Shown piece by piece: positions 11,204 through 23,466 of a DNA stretch of 64,000 nucleotides (positions are counted from its first letter, which is position 1; each line of letters starts with the position of its first letter). Position numbers and translations under genes: made by a program. The stretch is from contig LSRY02000065.1 of assembly GCA_001643675.2 (NCBI GenBank), forward strand, positions 317,001-381,000, in the 5' to 3' direction. The DNA is from Monocercomonoides exilis. Taxonomy: Eukaryota > Preaxostyla > Oxymonadida > Polymastigidae. The notes under the pieces are model-generated. The model was not told the origin of the DNA, ran no database searches, and saw only the letters and a program-made list of their open reading frames with translations.

Positions 11204-12690
11204 GGTAAGTGGGCAGATAGCGGCCGGTAAAAAATGAGTGTTTTTCATTTATTTTTTCATGGATAAGAAACAAAGACAAATGCAGAACATGATTATTCTT
11301 TGTTTTTCTGAAAATGAAGTGCAGAAAAATTTGAATGAATTTTTAATCAAAAAAAAAAAAATTATTACTAAGATCGGAATTATTCATGAAAATTCTGCAT
11401 ATTCAGATGCAGATTCACCATCGCCAGCTTTATATATGTCACTTTCAGTTGATGAAACAAGATCATCAACTAATGGAGTTAATGATTCATCTTCACTTTT
11501 AGATTCATTAGAATCACTATCATCGCTTTCTTCTTCTGTTGGAACAGGAAATTGAATTTTTTTCACAAAATCTATGAAAGAGCATTTTTATGAGGAGTGG
11601 AACATGTAACTTGCATAGTTGTCATCAATAAACTTATTGTTAACTCCTGTTTTCTGCAAAAACTGGAGAAATCTGGACAATAATCCCTCTATTCCGTTCG
11701 TGCAGACCACAGAAAGTGGATTTTTGAAAGTGAATTTATGGCATTCTGATAAATATGAATTATCGTATTCAGATAAGCAATGGAAAGGATGCAATTCGTC
11801 ACTGTAAATCATTGTCTTGGGTTTTATATTTGCTAGGATGATGGGAATTAAGGTATTTTTTTTTCTATTTTTGACACTAACAATAATGAATCTTCATCCA
11901 CATTTTTCGCTTTTTCTTTCAATACCTCCGAAAAGCCATATCTTCGATTTTTTTTCTGCCCTTGTGGAATTTTCTCCTTCTCAGAATAGCCTCGTCAATT
12001 TCTACAATTTCTCCATCACCTCCAATTGGCTGAAAATCCTGAAATGTGATTTTCGAAGAAATTGTTCGACACTAAGAATACCAAAAACTAACGGTCTTTC
12101 TGTTGATGTCTAGGAGAAAACTTGTTTGAGTGATATTCAATTTCAAACAAAAATGCAAAATGATTCTGAGAAGTTTGTTCAATGGTATTTTCGTGTTAAA
12201 GAATGAAGTATTTTCAAATAAGCTGATCGATTTATCGCATTTTGCACATCTGTATTGTTTTCTTGTTTCTGATCTTGAATAAATGTTCATTTTATTAAAA
12301 CATCTCTGACATTTTTTGTTGAGAACGTTCAGCACATTATTGATGATCCAACCAAATGAACATGAAACGCAAGAAAATTTATCATTCAAATCTGCAATAT
12401 CCTTTCTCGAATCGTTGATACTTGTTGACATTGAATAGAAATCAAGCAATAAATCATTTATTTTATTTTGTTATATATTATATTCAAATTTAATTGATTT
12501 CAATTTGAACACAAATTTATCATTTTGTTAATGGGAAAATTGAGTTTTTATTAATTTTTATCAGTTATAATCAGTAATAAAATATCAAAAAAACTAATTG
12601 AAAGAAATCATTATATCCAATTGTGTTCAAATAAATTATAAAATTTCACAAAATAACGAAAAAATACCGGTCGCTTTGCACCATCTTACC
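11204..12690. mobile_element. Merlin DNA transposon (1,487 bp) with 8-bp target duplication
   Basis: The ends are imperfect terminal inverted repeats of about 26 bp: GGTAAGTGGGCAGATAGCGG on the left and the complement of a GGTAAGATGGTGCAAAGCGA-type end on the right, both continuing to CCGGTA. The flanks are the 8-bp direct repeat CCAAACTT (11,196-11,203 and 12,691-12,698). Ends starting GG and an 8-9 bp duplication are Merlin hallmarks, and the element carries a broken IS1595-like transposase on the minus strand. It lies 10 bp from the right end of the hAT element, and the two target duplications overlap by six bases. Confidence 0.88.
11381..12449 (-). pseudogene. Merlin (IS1595-like DDE) transposase, broken
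   Basis: Read on the minus strand from 12,449, the protein has an N-terminal zinc ribbon (CQRC...CAKC), the helix block LNITQTSFLLDINRKTVSFW, a first catalytic block GEIVEIDEAILRRRKFHKGR, then in another frame WLFGGIERKSEKCG, YSDELHPFHCLSEY (second Asp) and CTNGIEGLLSRFLQF (catalytic Glu kept), then an acidic Ser-rich tail. Disruptions are TAG at 12,072-12,074, a one-base frameshift near 11,930-11,980, TGA at 11,894-11,896 and TAA at 11,585-11,587; the frame finally closes at TGA 11,381-11,383. It is the same superfamily as the copy at 28,571-30,078. It is inactive as it stands unless the stops are read through. Confidence 0.85.
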
Positions 12691-12698
12691 CCAAACTT

Positions 12699-13400
12699 TT
12701 TCCACAATCTTAAACATCTGCATCACATGCCTTCTAACGTGAACATTTTAGGAGTGACGTGAGGTGACTGAAAAAAATTACATTCACTTATCAAAAAAAT
12801 ATAAAAAAATAATAAACAAGACATTCAAAGAAAAAATGATTTTTTTTGTAATTTATCTTTCATTATTGAGTGGGTTTTTTAATTTTTTTCATATTTTTCA
12901 AATGTTCATTTTCAATTTTTGTATGAACAATTGGTTGTGTCGTGATCGATTTTTTATGGTATATATATAAAGGCATTCGCGTCACTACCTGTCACTGACG
13001 CAATTCAAGTCAATAAGGCATTTGGCAAAATTTCTTTTTTTGTTATTCATGGATGCCTCACAAATATGTTTTTCTTCATAAAAAATACCCAAAAAATGTT
13101 TCTAAACAGTTATAATTTATATTTTTATTTTTTTTTTTGTATTTTCAATAACACTTTTTTATTCTTCTTGATCAAAAAAGTTAAAGATGGATAAAGAAAC
13201 CGAGAAAATGCTCAAATCACACAGATGCGAGTGGATAAAACTGAAAAAAAATAGAATCCAATGAGTACACAAACTGTTTGAATTTATTGATTTATCTTAA
13301 AATTTATTTTGAACAAATATGTAATATTAACATAGGTTATTATTATCCTATGCCGGAAGAATTAATTATTTCCAAACCTTCTCTTGATATTGTTAATCAT
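12699..13400. other. AT-rich spacer after the Merlin element
   Basis: The first bases complete the interrupted family-E MITE. Two clusters of GTGACGTGA/CGTCAC-like motifs (12,750-12,775 and 12,985-13,010) resemble the subterminal motifs of the hAT element and may mark an end of another hAT-type element, but I could not pair them or find a target duplication. There is no gene. Confidence 0.4.
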
Positions 13401-13424
13401 TAAATATTTGTTGCATTCACTCCA

Positions 13425-16099
13425 TTGTATAAAGATAGGATTGCAAAAAAGGATATGCACAGACTTTATATGTCTCCGTGCGAAAAAGATGGAGTTGCTA
13501 GTGGAGAAACGCGTCGGAAGGATTCCTCTTTGATTTTTAATCATAAATGTGATTTGATTGCGAATAATCATATCTCTTTATTTTTTTCTCAGAAGTCCAA
13601 TTTATCAACAATTTCTACTGAAAGGTGAAAAAGCAATGGAACTTCTCAAACAACATTGAAAGGTGAGCTCGCTGAATCTTTCATCAATATCGTTGCCCAT
13701 AGTAATATTTCTTTTCTATCAGAAGCAACAAATGAATTCAATGATTTTATTTCAGCATTAATAAAGTCATCACAAGCGAATCCACACATGAGCAGAGAAG
13801 ATATTTTCCCTCTCTTAACAGAGAGAAATGTGAGGAGACTGCTTCATGAAACGAATTCAAAGAAAAATAGAAAAAGCAATTTCAATTATTTCTAATAATC
13901 CCCTTGGAGTTGTCATTGACGGAGGAGTTGTTGGGGGAGAAAGCTACACAGCAGTGGGCTTTTCAACAATGGATCAATTATCGAAACCTATCTTTTGGAA
14001 ATTGTACAAAGGCTGTCGATCAGAATCCGATTATAACAATTTGGGAACAGAAATAATGACAGAGTTGAGCTCTTATGGATGATCTGTCAGAGCTTGGTGC
14101 TCAGATGGACTGAAACCACAAGTTTTAGCTTTGAAAAGGATATCAACTTATGATGGCAAGGAATTATCTGGTTTGTAACACACAAATAATTATCCCAAAC
14201 CAATTTTTATAAGATGTCAAAACCATTTAATCAAATTGGTTGTCAGTCATGCTTTTTCTGAAAATGTTAAACTTAAGAAAATGAAGGAATTGATTAAAAA
14301 CTTCAGTCAGCAAGCACATTTGTCAATTTTCAGAAACATTCTGAAAAAAAGATGCACATCATTTATTGCTACTCGATGGCTGTGCTTGCATAATAATTGT
14401 TTCTTCATAAGGCAGTATAAATCAATAACAAACAAATCCAGCATGCTTTCAGACAACGAAATCTCTGAAATTGCACTCACTGAATTGTTGCTGTATCCAC
14501 TTTATTCGATGCATCTGATTTTTCAAAAAGAATCGACAAAACTTGGAGATGCTTTTCCTATTGTAATTCAACCAATGAATTTGTTTTATTCTTTTTCAAC
14601 AAATGTGTATTTCGTTGATGGAGAATGGCATAACGCATTGATTGATATAGTTATTCTGTTATATAATTACACACTTTGTGATTTTTCTGGACAACTCATA
14701 GCAACATCACACGCGCTAACTCCAATAGGATCACATAAACATCGAATCAACAAAATTCACTTGTGACCCTAGGAAACGTTTGAATATTTTCAAAAAATAA
14801 ATATTATTATAAAACTATTCAAGTTTTTCTTTTATCTCGAAAATATTATTTTATTAAGTTTCTAAAACTATTATTGATGTGTCCAAAAAATCAAGTGAAT
14901 CTTTATCACATAATTGCGGGGAAGATTCATGTGGATCAATGTGTCTGATCCAAAACTCATCAAATACTTCTTCTTTGTCAAATTCATCATCTTCTTTTTC
15001 ATCCTCCTCTTCATCCTCCTCTTCTTCTTTATCTTCCTCCACCTCAAATGTTTCCTCTTTAACCATGTTTCCTATTTTCCAGAATCCTTCTTCGTTTCAG
15101 TCAAAACAAAATCATTATAACACAACATGTTCGGATACACATTTGTCAAACCTTCCATTTTTATCTACTGAAAAGTTGAAAACTGCTTTTGAAAATTCTG
15201 AAAAAGAAAATGATAAATATGGAAAACGTGTTATTGGATCTTCTTTTTCAACTTCTCTAACCACAAATTGCACAAAAGCTATGAATGTTGAGTCCTCAAA
15301 CTCAAAACTGCAAAGTTTGTTTGATTTCATTTCGACTCTTGATTCGAATTCTCAAGAAAACACAGAAGAATGTGAAAAACAATACGAAATCGAAGATTTT
15401 GATGAACAAGATTTGTTCAGATTGATTCTCGCAGAAGAAGAAAAAAAGGATAATGAATATCAACACAAATCCAATGAAACGGATCGTATCAATTTCTCCT
15501 TGACTAGAAAAACAGCTCAGCATGATGAAGTGTCAGTAAGAATGTCAACAGACATTACAAAAAAATGACAAACTGAAGAAGAAATTTCTTGAAATGAAAA
15601 AGAACCAACGAATAATGAAGAAAACAACGAAAGTGAAAGCGAAAGCGATAGTGATGTGGATTTCATTTGCAATTTTTCTCGTTTCAGAAGAATCGAAGAA
15701 TGTGATGCTGATTTTGAAAATCAAACTTAGAAAAATATTTGTGATAACACATTTTCTGATTGGTGTGGAGGGATTGTGGCAGGTTTTTGAGTTATGTTTG
15801 ATCACATGATGTTCGAAAGGCACAATAGAAGAAAATCTCAATGCATGAAGTTTTTTTTAGAATTATCACTTTTCAAAGAGAAAGATGAAATCACCGAAGA
15901 AGATGGTAACAATTTTTATCAAGATTTAAGTAATTACAGAGAAACACATTCAATACTTACTAACATTGCTTTCAGCATAACAACCTCTCCTTGCCGTGAA
16001 TCATTATATGAGAGAATATTTTCAAATTGCTGCATAACAATTGGAGATCATCACCTCAATATTTCAGACAGAACACTCAATGCTCTTCTTCGTCTTTAA
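13425..16099 (+). pseudogene. hAT-superfamily transposase, heavily decayed
   Basis: The plus strand carries the order expected of a hAT transposase across three frames. About 13,425-13,850 is an N-terminal part with NVRRLLHETNSKK. About 13,850-14,766 has VVIDGGVVGGESYTAVGF (first Asp block), CSDGLKPQVLALKR (second Asp block), IFIRCQNHLIKLVVSHAF and SFIATRWLCLHNN. 14,879-16,099 ends in a dimerisation-type block RESLYERIFSNCCITIGDHH and LNISDRTLNALL, where hAT proteins have their ER-F-S motif. Internal stops include TGA at 13,626 and 14,080, TAA at 14,176, TGA at 15,566 and three more before 15,794; frameshifts lie near 13,850 and 14,770-14,880. The Ser-rich stretch at 14,960-15,050 is probably an expanded linker. 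Terminal repeats were not found. It could be the source of the activity that mobilised the element at 7,970-11,193, but that is speculation. Confidence 0.72.
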
Positions 16100-16320
16100 T
16101 TTCTCATGGGAATATTTTTTTTTCAGTTTTGAATCTGTTGAATCGATCATTTTGTTTGTCACTTATTTATTTTCTTTCCCATATCTCTCGACCTTAATAA
16201 AAAGCTGAAATATAGTACAGAATTTTAATGTTTTTTTGTTTAGACAGAAAATCGAAGTTAATTAACTGAATATTGAATGAGCTGAAGCAAAAAAAAAAAA
16301 TGAAATATGTGATCTGAGGA
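16100..16320. other. Short AT-rich spacer
   Basis: Nothing recognisable lies between the hAT transposase relic and the decayed Ser/Gln-rich frame. Confidence 0.5.
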
Positions 16321-16329
16321 GAATAGAAT

Positions 16330-18497
16330 CGAACCTGCATGGAGATGGAGCAAAGAGTGCGTTTATGGTGGGAGGCGGGGCTCTGGATGTGTTGGATGGT
16401 CAAGTTGTGTTTAACAGTCTGGAGGAAGAGGTGGAAGCAGAGGCATGCAATGCGGAAGAGTTTCAGCTGGTGCATGGCACAGGCTTGGAGCTTCCGGTGA
16501 GGAGCACTTGCGTCGTGCTGCAGAATGAAGTGAGCGTGCTTTATGAGACAGCGATTGAGGTGGTGCAAATGAAACGCAAGTCTGTGGAAATGATTCTTTT
16601 GAATATAGGTGTTCCAGAAAGCATGGGAGGAGGAACTGTGGAAGTGGATCTTGGATCTGCGAAGTGACTGAAGCAAAAACAGAAAAGCAGTATTAGGAGG
16701 AACAACTTCAGTGCGCTTGCGCTCGGAGTTCTGTGGGCGATGCGAGTTTTTGTATGTGGGGAGAGCTTGGGAAGCACGGAAGTGGAGGTGAAGCTGTTGA
16801 GGTTCAGCAAGAACAAGACGCGGCGGGGGAAGAATACGCATGTGCGGGAAGTTTGTCAAGGGGTAGTGGCGAAAAAGGAGCGGATACTGTTTGGGTGATA
16901 GATGTGGATGGGAGACGAGGATTCTGAGGAAGAAGAGGAAGAAGAAGAAGAAAATATTTGCTGTTGATTGAGTTTTGTTGAATAAAGGAACTGAATTTGA
17001 TCTGCCTCTGCCTTTTTGATCGGAATTGTTGAGCTGAGAGTCTTCAATATCAGCTGCTGAATGGTTGATGGAATGCTTTGTTGTGTGTTGTGTTTTTGAG
17101 ATTCTCTTCGAAAGACCATATGAATCTGTGTTCAAAGAAGAAGCCAATGAACTTGATGAAGACAAAAAGGTTTGCATCTGAAGAAGATAACTAGATTTTT
17201 CAGAGGGCATGTGAATTGCTTATGATTTGTGTGGCACACTGCACATGCTTCCCATCCACTAATGCCATCACACACGGCAGAGATGAGTCAAACAATAGAA
17301 CAGTCCCACACAGAAGTTGAATGCTGCTTCTGGACACTTCTCTCAGAAACATTGAGGATGTGAACGACTCTGCCCGCTTCTTCAGAGAGAATATCGTTGA
17401 CTGTGTGCGATTTTGTGTATGTGTCTGTGTCTGTGATTGTGATTGTGAATGAGAATGTACCTGTCCCTCTGCTTTGCCTGGTGAAACAAACAATCTTCCT
17501 GTGCTCGCTTTTTCCAGCATTGCCAAGTGCTTCGAGGAAGCAGAAGAAGGCAGAAGACAATCGAGTCTGGCTGTGTTTCCATCTTCATCTGCAAATAGAG
17601 GATAATCTGTGATTCTATTGCTTCTATTGTTTCTATCATTTCAGCTTCTTCTATTGCAGTTGCGGTTGCTGTTGTTGTCTTCGCAAAGCAGAGAAAGCAA
17701 AGAAAAAGAAGCCTTCATCGATAGGAGGAAAGATGTCACTCCTTTCAGCATTTCCACATCATTTGATGGCAGACGCAGATAAAGCAAGGCTGCCGGGGTA
17801 CGCGACGACTGCAGAACAAGAGGCCTTTCACGGAGCATTGAATGTCTTTTGAAAGAAGAAGAAGAAATGTTGATGGAGCGAAGGAAAGAGGATGTTGAAT
17901 GAGACTGCAGCTCGTCAAAGTGGAGGGAGGACTTGAGAGAGGAAGGCTGGTATGTGCTTTGTTGGGTGTAGGGGTGCTGAGAAGGATGTGAAGATTGTGA
18001 AGAAGAAGAAACAGAAGAAGAAACAGAAGGACGAGAATTAATCACATCGCTCTTTGTTCTTCCATGGACTGACTTCACAGGCACAGCGGAAGGGGCTGAC
18101 AAGAACATCGACTGATAAGAAGCGAAGGATGTGGATGAATGGAGCTGATTGCGAGAGAAAGGGAGCATTCCATTTGTGTCCTTTTAGGAGTGCTTTGTGG
18201 CTGCTTCTTTGCCTCTCAGCAGCAGACTGCCTGCGGAGTCAGCTTTTGCAATGGAAGAGTGAGGGTCATGTGGTGATTGATATGATTGAGATGATTGCAA
18301 TGAATTTAATGATTGATGTGATTGGGTAGATTGAATTGGTTGAGATGACTGAGGCGATTGAGGTGTTTGCAATGGAATAGGAGAAGAATGAGAAGGAGAA
18401 GAGGCTGAAGGTGAGGCTGAAGAAGGAGAATTGTCTGAGGTGAGTTAAGGGGAAAAAGAAGGAGTGACTGTTGATAAAGATGAAGATGTGGAAGAGA
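16330..18497 (-). pseudogene. Decayed Ser/Thr/Gln-rich host gene, unrecognised, cut at an inverted repeat
   Basis: On the minus strand one frame runs from 18,470 to about 17,205 with a clear host-like composition: QTPQSPQSSQPIQSTQSHQS, SVSSSVSSSSQSSHPSQHPY, then LRLPSNDVEMLKGVTSFLLS and a QSQSQSQTQTHTQ run like the one in CFAP70. It is broken by TAA near 18,440, TAA at about 18,181 and TGA at about 17,638. It then shifts frame near 17,205 and again near 16,950, continuing with RSNSVPLFNKTQSTANI, SPIHIYHPNSIRSFFATTP and GTPIFKRIISTDLRFICTTS, with further TAA/TGA stops to about 16,330. The base composition is richer in G+C than the flanks. The readable frame stops exactly where the 693-bp repeat begins, so the 5' part is missing here. 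I do not recognise the product. Confidence 0.5.
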
Positions 18498-19190
18498 GGC
18501 ATAGGTGTATTTAAGGTCCTTTTTCGATTCTTGATTATTCTTTAAAACATTATGATAAATAAAAAGTAGAATTAATAATAAAACATTTGTATGGACTGGA
18601 ATTTTGAAATTCTTTTTGATCCTTGAGAAAAAACTATTTTTAAAAATCACCCATAAATCTGAGTATTTTTTCAAAATTTTGATAATAATTGATAATTTTA
18701 AAATAATAAGCAGCTGAGAAGTTGTTAATTATTATATACTCTTATTATAAAAATGATTTTTCAAAAAATAAAACATAAAAAAAAATAAATTAAAAAATTA
18801 AAATATTTTGATCTATCCCACAATTATATTTTTAATATCCAAAAAATAAGAAATTACTTTCTTTCGTCAAGAATTGAACCCCAGCTTGTAAATCTGAGAC
18901 AAATCAAATGTTTAGAAATATTATTAAAGTGTGCAATTAAAGATTATTAAAATTTCATTCTATCCTTAATGAATTTTGTTTATGATTTTTAAGCTGATCA
19001 ATTTTGTGCAGTTTGAGGATATTAATGTTATGCCGTGATGATCTTGAATTAAGAAACGCTGGTGACGCCAACAAAGTTTGAATTTCATATGAATTAACTT
19101 ATTTATAGAATATTTTAACGATTTTCATTATATTTTAATTTATTTTCTTCTGAAATAAGATAGAATGCAAAATGCAAGAGGATATTTATT
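18498..19190 (-). repeat. 693-bp inverted repeat, left copy
   Basis: This is the reverse complement of 32,926-33,618 with few mismatches and the same length. The outer end begins GGCATAGGTGTATTTAA and the inner end is AATAAATATCCTCTTGCATT when read in the opposite sense. It contains a pol III B-box-like motif (GGTTCAATTC, minus strand) and no solid gene. It could be a terminal repeat of a large composite element, two insertions of one unknown element, or part of an inverted segmental duplication. Confidence 0.93.
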
Positions 19191-19196
19191 GGATTT

Positions 19197-19607
19197 GAAG
19201 AATGCATTCTGAAAACAGAATCGCTGGCAGAAATAAAATTCTTTGGGATTGTTGTTCCATCGAGTTTTAAAAGGACAATCTCTACAGTGATTGAATCGAG
19301 CACTCGAAATGGAGAGTTACACATGTCGAACTGCGCAATGAGTGTGAATGGAGTGAAGGGAAACACAATTGGATTTTTCTTGATCAAATCTACAGGAAAG
19401 ATGGTTGAACCGGACTCTCTCATGATTTCAGATGTGAAATCATCAGTCTCGCTATTTTCAATTTCGCTTTCGTCTGGAAATGTGAATAATCAGAACTACA
19501 AGATGAAACTGTTGAATTGCACACAAGAAAGATTGGAGATTGATAGCACATCAGCAGTTGATGGAGAGGCAGCAGCATTTGGAGGGAATATGTGTGATAT
19601 TTTATGA
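19197..19607 (+). pseudogene. Fragment of a surface-protein ectodomain gene
   Basis: The plus frame through GELHMSNCAMSVNGVKGNTI, GFFLIKSTGKMVEPDSLM and LLNCTQERLEIDSTSAVDGE has the short beta-strand/turn repeat style of the parallel-beta (pectate-lyase-like) ectodomains seen at 24,828-28,028. It starts just inside the left 693-bp repeat and stops at TGA without a membrane segment, so it is an isolated piece, about 135 codons of a protein that is normally over 1,000 residues. Confidence 0.55.
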
Positions 19608-20915
19608 GATCATAAAATCGTTGCATCGTTGATCTTTCATGAGTAATTTTTTTTGTTGTTTTATAATTTTCATTTTAAAAAATATTTGTAAATCTGAAGA
19701 GGGATCCTTTTTGAATTAAACAACAAGCAATCGATATAATGTTTTTCAATTAAAGATTTATTGGAAAAAATGTTATGGCTAATTTGATTGTTCAGTTATC
19801 TTTTTTCCATGAAAGTTTATAGACCGGATAAGAAAAGGGATAATGAACATTCTATGTGGGATAAAAGATATAATTTTCCTCAGAAACAAGGTCAGTGAAG
19901 ATTGGGAATTGATGATGGAATTTGACAAGATGATTTTTGTGAAAAGCATCTTTGAAGGAAATACATTTTCCAAAATAACATATGAAAAAATTAATGTATG
20001 CTTTTTTCTTTTGTTCTCATTTTGAACGAGGATGTTTCCATCTGTGGATTTCTCAGAGCTCAAGAATCTGATAAAAAATATAAATGGCTATTTGTTTGTT
20101 TTTCTGAGGAGAACATCAGAAGAGGCTGGATGACGAGAGACAACCATCAGATGGGAATTGCATGCATTTTGTTTTCATTTGGTACAGGGGAAGAAAATGA
20201 ATAAAATTGAAAAGCATTTGGATGAAAGCGAAAAGGAATGAAAACAATTGGGCAGCATTTAGAAAGAAAATAATTCGAGATATTTTTTTCTGAAAAAAAT
20301 TGTAGACAACATCTAAAGCAGGACATTAATGTTTGAATAAAGGATTATGGGAAAAGGAGCGTTGGGAAACAATCGAAAAGGAGATTGACAGCATTAGTGA
20401 TTGGGCAATCCTCTGCATTTGTGATTAGATGGTTAGGTGCGTTCTTTTGAGGAATTTTTTAAATCAATGCAAAACTAACTATTTTAATATCTTTTTTATA
20501 ACTTTTTTTCTCACAGACAACAGCCTTTTTTTATCGAGTGTCATTCGCAGGGACAATCCATTTCAAGCAACATTTTACGAATTATGTGGTTTCTTCTCAG
20601 TCTTCTCCTTCTTCTCATTCTTCGCTATCTTCGCAATAGTCTGCTTCACATGCATTGAATGTCGGGAGTCAGCCTCATTTTGAGCATCCAAGCAGCAGTG
20701 CTTCTGTTCCAATGCAACAAGAAGAAGACAGACAAATTCCTCTATCATCATTTTCTTCCTCATCTTATTCATCTTGTTCTTCTTCTTCTCTCAAAAATGC
20801 ATATTATTCTATTATACATTTTAAAAACCACATGTTTTCAAGATTAGTGAAATGTTTGTTCATTTCAAGAAATTCTTTAAAAGAAAACGTGGGGAATAAG
20901 TTAAAGATGATTTAA
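19608..20915. other. Spacer with a possible Ser-rich coding remnant
   Basis: It is mostly AT-rich. At 20,590-20,800 a plus frame reads QSSPSSHSSLSS, a TAG, then SASHALNVGSQPHFEHPSSS and a Ser run, which looks like a remnant of a Ser/Gln-rich exon. No gene boundaries can be drawn. Confidence 0.35.
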
Positions 20916-23466
20916 ATGAAACAAGAAGAAAAAGAAAAAGGTTTCGAAGAAGAAGACAACGCGGATGATGATTTGGGCTGCGAAATCGAAGGATCGATCA
21001 CACACAATGCACACTCAAAGGATAGCAGCATGTTGTTGATCGTTAACTCTTTCTCGCTCGGGAACTGCTTGTGCTGTGCTGAAGAAGAAACAGCAGCAGA
21101 AGATAAAGGCAAGTCATCTCCTCCTTCGTCCTCCCTCTGCCACGCAATCTACTCGTGGAACTGCACCACACCTTTCTCGTATCACAGCAGCATCCCAAAG
21201 CAGTTCGCCACTTCAACCTCATTCCTCCTCAGCTACAGCCCCACAAACTCCACCAGCAGCCGCACAATCCAGAACAGCGCCCGCCGCCTTCTTTCTTCTC
21301 CACCGCCGACTATACAGCCTCCACACGCAGCTTCAGCCCTGCACCTCCCGACACTTCCGATAGCACCCGCACGCAGTCGTACAGCTCCGGCTTCAGCAGC
21401 TCCAAGTGCAGGCTCACAGTCTTCGCAGCTGCTCAATTCTCAGACGCTGTCAGAGGCGCCTGCCGGTCGGACAAATCGCATACCTTCAGCAGCCGCGGGA
21501 ATCGCGCGAAGATGTTGTTGGGCTGTCACACCTCCCGCACAGACGCAAACGATGACAGACAGCTGCCTGACAGCCTGTACGCATCCCGGAAGATCCGCAG
21601 CGACAGCGACTTTGGAGTATGCAAATAACACACACAGAAGTGATTCCAGTTCTCCAAACACAATTCCTCTGAAAACTGCCTCTGATGGTAAAAATGAAGA
21701 AGTCCATGCATTTCCAGAACATTTGACATCACACAGCACCTTCATCTCCTCCTTCAGCTTCGCTGCCTCTGCGCGGCAGTTGTTTGGCAGAAACCTCCGA
21801 AACACAGATGCATCTGCCTCTCCCTTCTCCGACTTCATCCTCTCAAATTCACAAAAAAATATCTTGATCTTCTTCTCAGAAGCCCTTTCAAACAACGTGT
21901 TGGAGCACTTCTGGTACATTTGGAACGATTCTATCAGGAAGTTTTCGCTCTCTTCCGTCAGCTGCTGTAACAGAACACACTTCAAGCAGTAGCGTGTCAC
22001 AGTGCATGAAGAACAACAGTTCATCTTTAGTGAACAATTCATGAACAAACTTTCCAAACACCCGTTCCTCCGCAAAATCCTTCAGGAACAGCTAAACACA
22101 GTGAATCATCGCCTTCTGCACAGCTTCACTCTTCTTCTGATTCTCAATCACCCCTTGAACAGGGCCCTTCTGCTTTCTTGTTATCTGTGCGTGCACTTTC
22201 AGCAGCTTTATCAGAATCTTCGTTTCCTTCTTCATCTGGTTCGTCTTCTGCTTCTCAGTTGTATCCACTCATCCTCCATCACCATCGCCAACGTTTTCTG
22301 CTCCACCACTGCTTGCTTCTCCCACAACACTCACTCCGCTTCCCACTTTCATATCAACCCGCTTCCAGCTCGGGTTTGTGTCGAACATCACAGCGCTGCA
22401 ATCTTCTATGCTCGCTGAAAACTTCTCCTGGAATTTTTCAAACAGATGCGACTGAAGTATCAACGAAATCAAAAACAGAACCATCACTTCTTGCACAGAG
22501 AAACCAACGAAGAAGATATGAAAAGCTTAACCCCCATCCACAAGTTTTCGCTAACCATCCACACTCACAACTCCATCCTGTTGCATCTTGCGTTTCTTTT
22601 CATTCGAAATCCACTCAACACTCAGTTCAACATTCTCATAATCGCAACATACTGACCTGCAGCTCCTTCACCTATTCATTGCACTTCTCGCTCAGCTGAA
22701 GAATCTTCCAATCACACATCTGGATGAGATTGCCATTCCCTCACACAACTCTTTTAGTCACTCGTCAGCTTCAAAAGCCTCTTATCATTTCAAATATAAT
22801 GCATCCTCATGTTGAACTCCATAAACTTCTTATCCGTCTCCTGTTTCACCACTTAATGTTTTTTTTTCTCTTCTACTACTCCTCCTCAGTCTTTTCCTTC
22901 TTCTTCCACTTCTTCTGCTTCTTCTGCTCCTTCTCTCTCCTCCATTACAACCAGCACAATCGCTTCCATCACATGAACGATATCCTCCATCTTCAACATT
23001 TCCGCCTCCATCGCCATCTCCCAAAATTTTCCTGCACTTTGTTCACTGCAACCACAAGCCGCATCACTTCCTCTTTCATCTTATTCGTCATCACAACGCT
23101 CCTCGACTTCATCGATTGCAAAACCAGCCACGCTGTCTCCAACGGAAGCAGCTACGGACAAAAAAGATATGTAGATCGATGGGAACGCATCCACACTTGC
23201 ACAACAAAGACATTCTTGCTTCCAGACTTTATCAACAGCGATTCATCAATAGAAGGAAGCGGAGCAACAAGCGCAATAGAAAGCATCATCGAAAGCACAA
23301 CTTCAGAGGTGCACTCAACGGCCCCAAGCAGCACCGCCTTCCGCGCCACAACATAACCTAGCAGTTTCTGCAGCAGCATCTGCTTGTTACGTACATACAC
23401 CCCAGCCGCCTTAGGCACCAAAATCCGTAGTCGAATCTCGATTTCATTCATAGCTGCTACCGACAT
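20916..23466 (-). pseudogene. Probable decayed gene for a large helical protein, unrecognised
   Basis: The G+C content is higher than the flanks, as in coding DNA. Minus-strand frames give protein-like, mostly helical pieces in order: 23,466-23,040 (MSVAAMNEIEIRLRILVP, LLQKLLGYVVARKAVLLG, VMTNKMKEEVMRLVVAVNKV), a shifted frame with FWEMAMEAEMLKMEDIVHVM, 22,496-22,269 (LFEKFQEKFSASIEDCSAVM), about 22,260-22,000 (KKETKILIKLLKVHAQITRK), 22,075-21,440 (EESENFLIESFQMYQKCSNT, RRFLPNNCRAEAAKLKEEMK) and about 21,520-21,330 (LHLELLKPELYDCVRVLSEV). Single stops and several frame changes separate them. Some breaks may be introns. The plus strand also has an open frame of 358 codons (20,916-21,992), so the strand choice is not certain; I favour minus because the pieces read as ordered amphipathic helices. 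Confidence 0.38.

Noticed and set aside
16365-16927. Plus-strand frames rich in Gly, Val and Glu that look like a surface-protein piece
   Set aside because: They are the antisense of the minus-strand Ser/Gln-rich relic; the minus frames continue for 2 kb with consistent host-like composition.
18885-18935. A tRNA-like stretch with a B-box-like motif in the 693-bp repeats
   Set aside because: No acceptor stem, D-arm or pairing T-stem can be built, so I do not call a tRNA; only the motif is mentioned.
20916-21992. A 358-codon plus-strand open frame
   Set aside because: It is possible, but the minus strand gives a longer ordered series of helical pieces through the whole G+C-rich interval; the plus frame looks like a shadow. 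Left as an uncertainty in the minus-strand entry.
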